This document shows positions 59,989 to 64,000 of a DNA stretch of 64,000 nt, in pieces. The notes below the pieces were generated by a model. It saw only the letters and a program-made list of their open reading frames with translations, was not told where the DNA came from and ran no database searches. The first letter of the stretch is position 1; every line of letters starts with the position of its first letter. The position numbers and the translations under genes are program-made. The DNA is from JAJDXW01 sp965202895 (GTDB lineage: Bacteria; Pseudomonadota; Gammaproteobacteria; HK1). The stretch spans positions 2,170,001 to 2,234,000 of the forward strand of contig OZ241901.1 of NCBI GenBank assembly GCA_965202895.1, given 5' to 3'.

Positions 59989-60307
59989 GCCGACCCCGCA
60001 CGTTCACGAACGGACGCGATTATGGAAGATTCGGGGCGTCCGGCAAAGACGGCGGGTGGGCGGCGGACGCAGAACCGCTTCATTCCGGCCGGTTCATGCC
60101 GGCGGTCCGGGCGGCATGAAGGACGACCCTCCCGCCGGGAAACCGCGCCCCGTCCCCAGGGTTCTCGGGGGTGCCGGCTCGACCGAGCCGGGCGGGAGGC
60201 GCGCGCTCGACCCTCCGATCAGGAACGTTCACGCGTTGGCCGCGGGCGGCCCCGCGGACCCGGGAGGCCGGGTCCGCGAGATTCAGCCGTCGGGCCGAGC
60301 GCGGGAT
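59989..60307. other. Gap between yggS and proC
   Basis: About 320 bp; yggS and proC are normally adjacent, so this is a local expansion. It includes an inverted repeat around 60089-60118 (ccggccggttcatgccggcgg region). No gene recognised. Confidence 0.5.
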
Positions 60308-61036
60308 TCAGGCGCGGGTTCGGCCTCGAGGCCCGCTTCGTGGTCCGAACACCGCCGTGCCGATCCGGACCATGGTGGACCCCTCCGCCACCGCCGCCTC
60401 GAGGTCGTCGGTCATGCCCATGGACAGCGTATCGAGGGGATGGCCCTCGCCGTGCAGGCGCTCACGGGCCTCGACCAGGGGGCGCAGCGCGGCCCGCTGC
60501 TCGTCGAGCCCGGCGCCCGGCCGGGGAATGGCCATCAGGCCCCGCAGCCGCAGCCGGGGAAGCGCGGCCACCGCCGAAGCGAGGTCGGCGGCTTGGGAAG
60601 GGTCCACCCCGGACTTGGACGCCTCGCCGCTCACGTTCACCTGGAGGCAGACGTTGAGCGGCGCGAGCCACGCCGGGCGCTGGTCGCTCAGGCGGCGCGC
60701 GATGCGCACCCGATCCACGGTGTGAACCCAGTCGAAGCGTTCCGCCACCGTTCGCGACTTGTTGGCCTGGAGGGCGCCCACGAAGTGCCACTCGATGCCG
60801 CCGGGGCCGGCGAGATCGGAGAGCTCGTCGAGCTTCTCCACCGCCTCCTGGACGAAGTTCTCGCCGAATCGATGCTGTCCCGCCTCCCACGCCTCGCGGA
60901 TGAGGCTCGCCGGCCTGGTCTTGGCCACCGCGACCAGGGCCACGCTTCCCGGCGGGCGGCCGAAACGCCGTTCGGCGGCCGCGATCCGCTCACGGACCGC
61001 GGCGAGGGAAGCGGCTACCGGCCTCCCGCTCCGCAT
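60308..61036 (-). CDS. yggS: YggS family pyridoxal phosphate homeostasis protein
   Basis: A PLP-binding, single-domain alanine-racemase-fold protein that controls vitamin B6 and amino acid balance without known catalysis. The 242-residue product has VALVAVAKTRPASLIREAWE with the PLP lysine, HRFGENFVQEAVEK, IEWHFVGALQANK, RGLMAIPRPG and TLSMGMTDDLEAAVAEGSTM. Its ATG overlaps the CoA-transferase stop by one base (TGATG). The operon order yggS-proC-yggT is kept. Confidence 0.94.
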   Translation of the reverse strand: MRSGRPVAASLAAVRERIAAAERRFGRPPGSVALVAVAKTRPASLIREAWEAGQHRFGENFVQEAVEKLDELSDLAGPGGIEWHFVGALQANKSRTVAERFDWVHTVDRVRIARRLSDQRPAWLAPLNVCLQVNVSGEASKSGVDPSQAADLASAVAALPRLRLRGLMAIPRPGAGLDEQRAALRPLVEARERLHGEGHPLDTLSMGMTDDLEAAVAEGSTMVRIGTAVFGPRSGPRGRTRA

Positions 61037-62232
61037 CACAGCACCCCCTTCTCCCGCAGCTCCGCGACCGCCGCCTCTCCGAGCCCCAGCCGCTCCTCGA
61101 GGATCTCCCGGTTGTGGGCGCCGAGCTCCGGACCCGGCCACTCGGTGCCGCCCGGCGTGGCCCCGAGCCGGGGAGACATCGCGGGCAGGATCAGGGGCTC
61201 CCCGTCGATCTCCACCCGGTGGAACATCTCCCGCGCACGGTAGTGGGGATCGTCCATGATGTCGGCCACGCTGTAGATGGGGCCGGAGGGCACGTCCGCC
61301 TCCTCGAGCCGCGACAGCACCTCGGCCGAGTCGAGGCTCCGGGTCCATGCCGCGAGAGCGTCGTCGATGAGCTTCTCGTGCTCCACCCGCCCCGCGTTGT
61401 CGGCGAGGCGCGGGTCGTCCGCGAGGTCCGCCCGGCCCGCCGCCCGCATGAGCCGGCGGAAGATCGAGTCCCCGTTGCCGCCGATGATGACGTGCCGGCC
61501 GTCCCGGCAGGGATAGGTGTTGGTGGGGACGATCCCGGTCAGGGTGGTGCCGGACGGCCCGCGCACCAGGCCCGCGCCGTCGTACTCGGGGACGACCGAC
61601 TCGAGCACGTTGAAGACCGACTCGTAGATGGCGACGTCCACGAGCTGGCCGCGGCTCGACTTCCCGCGCTCCACCAGGGCGAGAAGGATCCCGATCGCGG
61701 CGTGGAGCCCCGCGAGGGTATCGCCGAGGCTCAGGTTGGGGCGCACCGGCGCCTCGCCCGGGAAGCCGTTCAGGTAGCGGAACCCGCCGATCCCCTCGCA
61801 GACCGAGGCATAGCCGGGGCGCTCCGAATAGGGTCCGGTCTGGCCGTAGCCCGACACGCGGGCATAGACGAGGCCGGGATTGGACTCCCGGAACGCATCC
61901 GGGCCGAGGCCCCATCCCTCCATCGCGCCCGCCCGGAAGTTCTCGACCACCACGTCCGCGCCTTCGATGAGGCGTTTGACGAGGGCCCGGCCTTCCTCCG
62001 TCCGCAGGCTCAGGGTGACCGACTTCTTGTTCCGCCCGAGCATCCGCCAGAAATAGGAGGTCCCGTCGCGCAGCACCCGCCAGCCCCGGATCGCGTCGCC
62101 GCCGCCCGGCGGCTCCACCTTGACCACCTCCGCCCCGAAGTAGGCGAGGATGCTGCCCGCGAACGGGCCGGCGATGAGCTGTCCGAGCTCCACCACCCGG
62201 ATGCCGTCGAGGGGAGGCCGGGATGCGCTCAT
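61036..62232 (-). CDS. CaiB/BaiF family CoA-transferase
   Basis: A class III CoA-transferase that moves CoA between acyl groups. The 398-residue protein has RVVELGQLIAGPFAGSILAY, FGAEVVKVEPPGGGD, RNKKSVTLSLRTEEGRALVK, VVVENFRAGAMEGWGLG, YARVSGYGQTGPY and the catalytic Asp in LSLGDTLAGLHAAIGI. Substrate cannot be read. Overlaps yggS by one base and the upstream PyrK-like gene by four bases (ATGA), so the four genes form one transcription unit. Confidence 0.92.
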   Translation of the reverse strand: MSASRPPLDGIRVVELGQLIAGPFAGSILAYFGAEVVKVEPPGGGDAIRGWRVLRDGTSYFWRMLGRNKKSVTLSLRTEEGRALVKRLIEGADVVVENFRAGAMEGWGLGPDAFRESNPGLVYARVSGYGQTGPYSERPGYASVCEGIGGFRYLNGFPGEAPVRPNLSLGDTLAGLHAAIGILLALVERGKSSRGQLVDVAIYESVFNVLESVVPEYDGAGLVRGPSGTTLTGIVPTNTYPCRDGRHVIIGGNGDSIFRRLMRAAGRADLADDPRLADNAGRVEHEKLIDDALAAWTRSLDSAEVLSRLEEADVPSGPIYSVADIMDDPHYRAREMFHRVEIDGEPLILPAMSPRLGATPGGTEWPGPELGAHNREILEERLGLGEAAVAELREKGVL

Positions 62233-63353
62233 GAACTCGGGCTCCGAAGGCTCCTGAACACGCTGGCTCCATCGAAGACCGGCCCGTCCACGCACACCCG
62301 CTTCATCGCCGGCCCGGCCGGGGTGCGCACCCGGACGTTGCACCCGGCGCAGCCGCCGGTTCCGCACGCCATGTGCTCCTCCAGGGCAAGCTGGCTCGGC
62401 GCCCCGAACTCCCTTCCAAGCTCCGCGACCGCTCGCAGCATCGGCTCCGGGCCGCATGCGAAGAGCTCCACCCGCACCCGTTCGGGCGAGGATCGCACCC
62501 TCAGCCAATCCCGCGCAAGATCCGTCACCAGGCCGTCGAAGCAGCCCGGCAGCCCGGCCCGGCTCGCGGTCCGGCTCGGAACCCCGGCGTCCTCGAGGCA
62601 TCCGAGGGCCGCTCCGGCCGGAAGCCCGGCCTCGGGTATCGAGGACGGGCGGAGATCGAAGGGGAAGGGGACCTCCGATCCCATGAGCACGACCGGGCGG
62701 GACGCGGCGAGCCGATCGGCGAGGAACAGGATGGGAGGGATCCCGACCCCACCGCCGAGGAGCAGGCGGCAGGGGCGATCCGGGGACGGTGAGAAGCCGC
62801 GGCCGATCGGCCCGAGGACGCTCAGGCGATCGCCCCGCCCGCATCGTGCGAGGAGACGGGTCCCCGCCCCGGTCTCCTTGAACAGGAGCTCGAACCAGCC
62901 CTCGTCCGACGCCGTCCGCATGACCGACATGGGCCGGCGCAGCGCGAGGGACGGGCCGCAGCGAAGGTGGACGAACGAGCCCGGCTCCGCCCGGGCCGCC
63001 ACCTCCGGCGAACGCATCCGGAGGACGTGCTGCCCGGCCGCCCGGCGGTCGTGCCCGATCACCTCGGCCTCCTCCAGGAAGATCGTGCCCCGGTGCGCCC
63101 GGCCCGGATGGAGCGAGACGGCTCCCCGCTCGTCCGCGGCACCGGCCGGAGCGCCCGCGACCCCGCCCCGCGGAATCGCCGATCGACCGCGCGAGCGGCC
63201 GCCGTCCGTGTCCGAGGCGCCGGCCGGAGGGCCCGCGACCCCGCCCCGCGGAATCGCCGGGCGACCGCGCGAGCGGCCGGCGTTCAGGGGCGGATCTCCC
63301 GAAACGCCCCCTCGGCCGCGAGGATGCGGATGAGCAGGGCGGCCCGCACCCAC
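62229..63353 (-). CDS. PyrK-like iron-sulfur/FAD electron transfer protein
   Basis: A ferredoxin reductase-type protein resembling PyrK, the electron-transfer subunit of class IB dihydroorotate dehydrogenase. It shows LRRPMSVMRTASDEGWFELL (FAD), GRGFSPSPDRPCRLLLGGGV, GIPPILFLADRLA (NAD), LFACGPEPMLRAVAEL and the [2Fe-2S] cysteines in HMACGTGGCAGCNVRV with a later Cys in RVCVDGPVF. Start uncertain: the conserved part begins near GTIFLEEAEVIGHDRR (about 63090), but no ATG, GTG or TTG precedes it in frame before a 59-bp tandem repeat; the first available start is GTG at 63353 inside pyrB. The partner PyrD is not in the window. Confidence 0.8.
   Translation of the reverse strand: MGAGRPAHPHPRGRGGVSGDPPLNAGRSRGRPAIPRGGVAGPPAGASDTDGGRSRGRSAIPRGGVAGAPAGAADERGAVSLHPGRAHRGTIFLEEAEVIGHDRRAAGQHVLRMRSPEVAARAEPGSFVHLRCGPSLALRRPMSVMRTASDEGWFELLFKETGAGTRLLARCGRGDRLSVLGPIGRGFSPSPDRPCRLLLGGGVGIPPILFLADRLAASRPVVLMGSEVPFPFDLRPSSIPEAGLPAGAALGCLEDAGVPSRTASRAGLPGCFDGLVTDLARDWLRVRSSPERVRVELFACGPEPMLRAVAELGREFGAPSQLALEEHMACGTGGCAGCNVRVRTPAGPAMKRVCVDGPVFDGASVFRSLRSPSS
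63142..63278. repeat. Tandem 59-bp repeat between pyrB and the PyrK-like gene
   Basis: Two copies (63142-63200 and 63220-63278) differ at a few bases and are separated by 19 bp. They read as PRGGVAGxPAGA in the PyrK frame and cover the place where that gene's start should be. Confidence 0.85.
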
Positions 63354-64000
63354 ATGCCGTTCCGCTCCTGCCGCCAGTACATCGCCCGCGGGTCCTCGTC
63401 CACGCGCGGGTCGAGCTCCGGCCCCCGGGGCAACGGATGCATGACGATCGCGTCCCGCTTCATGCGCGCGAGCTCGTCCGGGCCGACGCCGAACCTCGTA
63501 TGGTCGAAGCGCACGGTCTCCCCCGGGCCGTCGTACTCCGACTGGAGGCGGGTGAGATAGAGGGCATCGAGTTCGGGCAGGACCTCGGCGGGCGACTCCG
63601 TCTCCTCGTACTCGATGCCGTGGCGGTCGAGGAGCGCCTTCACGTCCCCGCGCATCCGGAACGCGGCCGGCGAGAGGAACCGGAGCCGCACCCCCGGATA
63701 GTGCCGCAGCAGATGGCAGAGCGAGCGCACCGTGCGTCCCCGCGCGAGGTCGCCCATCATGCCGATCGTCTTCCCTTCGATGCCGCCCCGCCCGGAGAAG
63801 CTGCGGTCGAGGGTGTAGACGTCGAGGAGGGCCTGGGTCGGGTGCTGGTCGGGGCCGCTTCCCGCGTTGACGATCGGCACCGGACGCGCGATCGAATCCA
63901 TCATGCGCGCCGCCCGCGCGGCGAGGCCCGGCTCGCCGCTTCGCATGATGATGACGTCGACGTACGAGCTGAAGGTGCGGATGCTGTCCTCGAGGCTCTC
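63284..64000 (-). CDS. pyrB: Aspartate carbamoyltransferase catalytic subunit, C-terminal part
   Basis: Makes N-carbamoylaspartate from carbamoyl phosphate and aspartate, the committed step of pyrimidine synthesis. The frame enters from the right edge (SLEDSIRTFSSYVDVIIMRS) and shows VPIVNAGSGPDQHPTQALLD, VYTL, GKTIGMMGDLARGRTVRSLC, YLTRLQSEYDG and the substrate-binding HPLPRGPELDPRVDEDPRAM. The N-terminal carbamoyl-phosphate motif lies outside the window. Its C-terminus (LRIRILAAEGAFREIRP-like) is normal. pyrE nearby makes this a pyrimidine-rich neighbourhood. Confidence 0.95.
   Translation of the reverse strand, partial: ESLEDSIRTFSSYVDVIIMRSGEPGLAARAARMMDSIARPVPIVNAGSGPDQHPTQALLDVYTLDRSFSGRGGIEGKTIGMMGDLARGRTVRSLCHLLRHYPGVRLRFLSPAAFRMRGDVKALLDRHGIEYEETESPAEVLPELDALYLTRLQSEYDGPGETVRFDHTRFGVGPDELARMKRDAIVMHPLPRGPELDPRVDEDPRAMYWRQERNGMWVRAALLIRILAAEGAFREIRP

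Overview
The window is a G+C-rich bacterial chromosome segment. Housekeeping gene order at the right end (coaBC-dut-algC-argB ... pyrE, then yggT-proC-yggS, with radC facing away from coaBC) is the arrangement typical of Gammaproteobacteria, so I infer a high-GC gammaproteobacterium. Exact affiliation cannot be read from the sequence. A very large Calx-beta repeat adhesin, many restriction and toxin-antitoxin genes, Uma2 and DUF4143 proteins and transposase scars suggest a heavily exchanging environmental or host-associated lineage.

Layout. 1-4.1 kb: end of gap, pgk and class I fba, interrupted by a 280-bp direct repeat array and by a small gene pair that looks like an ADP-ribosyltransferase-fold toxin with a partner. 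4.5-6.4 kb: two small overlapping hypothetical genes, a vapBC locus whose vapC is frameshifted, and an AbiEi-like remnant. 6.4-13.8 kb: surface sugar genes (rfbC, a frameshifted NAD-dependent epimerase, rfbD, GT2 and GT4 glycosyltransferases) and a DUF2235 hydrolase. 14.1-22.05 kb: one minus-strand gene for an autotransporter-like adhesin of about 2,640 residues. 22.5-25.6 kb: a small membrane protein, a PBECR-like nuclease fragment, an NYN-domain RNase behind a promoter-terminator leader, and transposase remnants. Two inverted copies of a 0.3-kb element bracket 11.1-25.1 kb.

25.5-46.3 kb is a defence island. It holds a DUF4143 ATPase behind a perfect palindrome; a C5 methyltransferase, GHKL ATPase-nuclease and Vsr (HgiDII/BbrUII-like type II system); an AAA ATPase plus DUF4276 pair; a type III-like Mod/Res pair; a second Vsr next to a stress-protein chimera; and a ParB-like protein translationally overlapped with a PD-(D/E)XK-like protein, facing a second C5 methyltransferase. 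The right edge (43.75-46.3 kb) is a patchwork of truncated second copies of mod, res, DUF4143 and dcm, evidence for an earlier duplication of the island followed by deletions.

46.4-64 kb is housekeeping: radC, coaBC, dut, algC, argB, then pyrE, yggT, proC, yggS, a CaiB-type CoA-transferase, a PyrK-like reductase and pyrB. Between argB and pyrE sits a Uma2 gene and an overlapping three-gene cassette: a SAM-fold protein, an SF1 helicase-like ATPase, and a large unknown protein fused to an AlkB-type dioxygenase. I regard this cassette, and the ParB/PD-(D/E)XK pair, as the best candidates for undescribed systems. No tRNA, rRNA or CRISPR array was seen.
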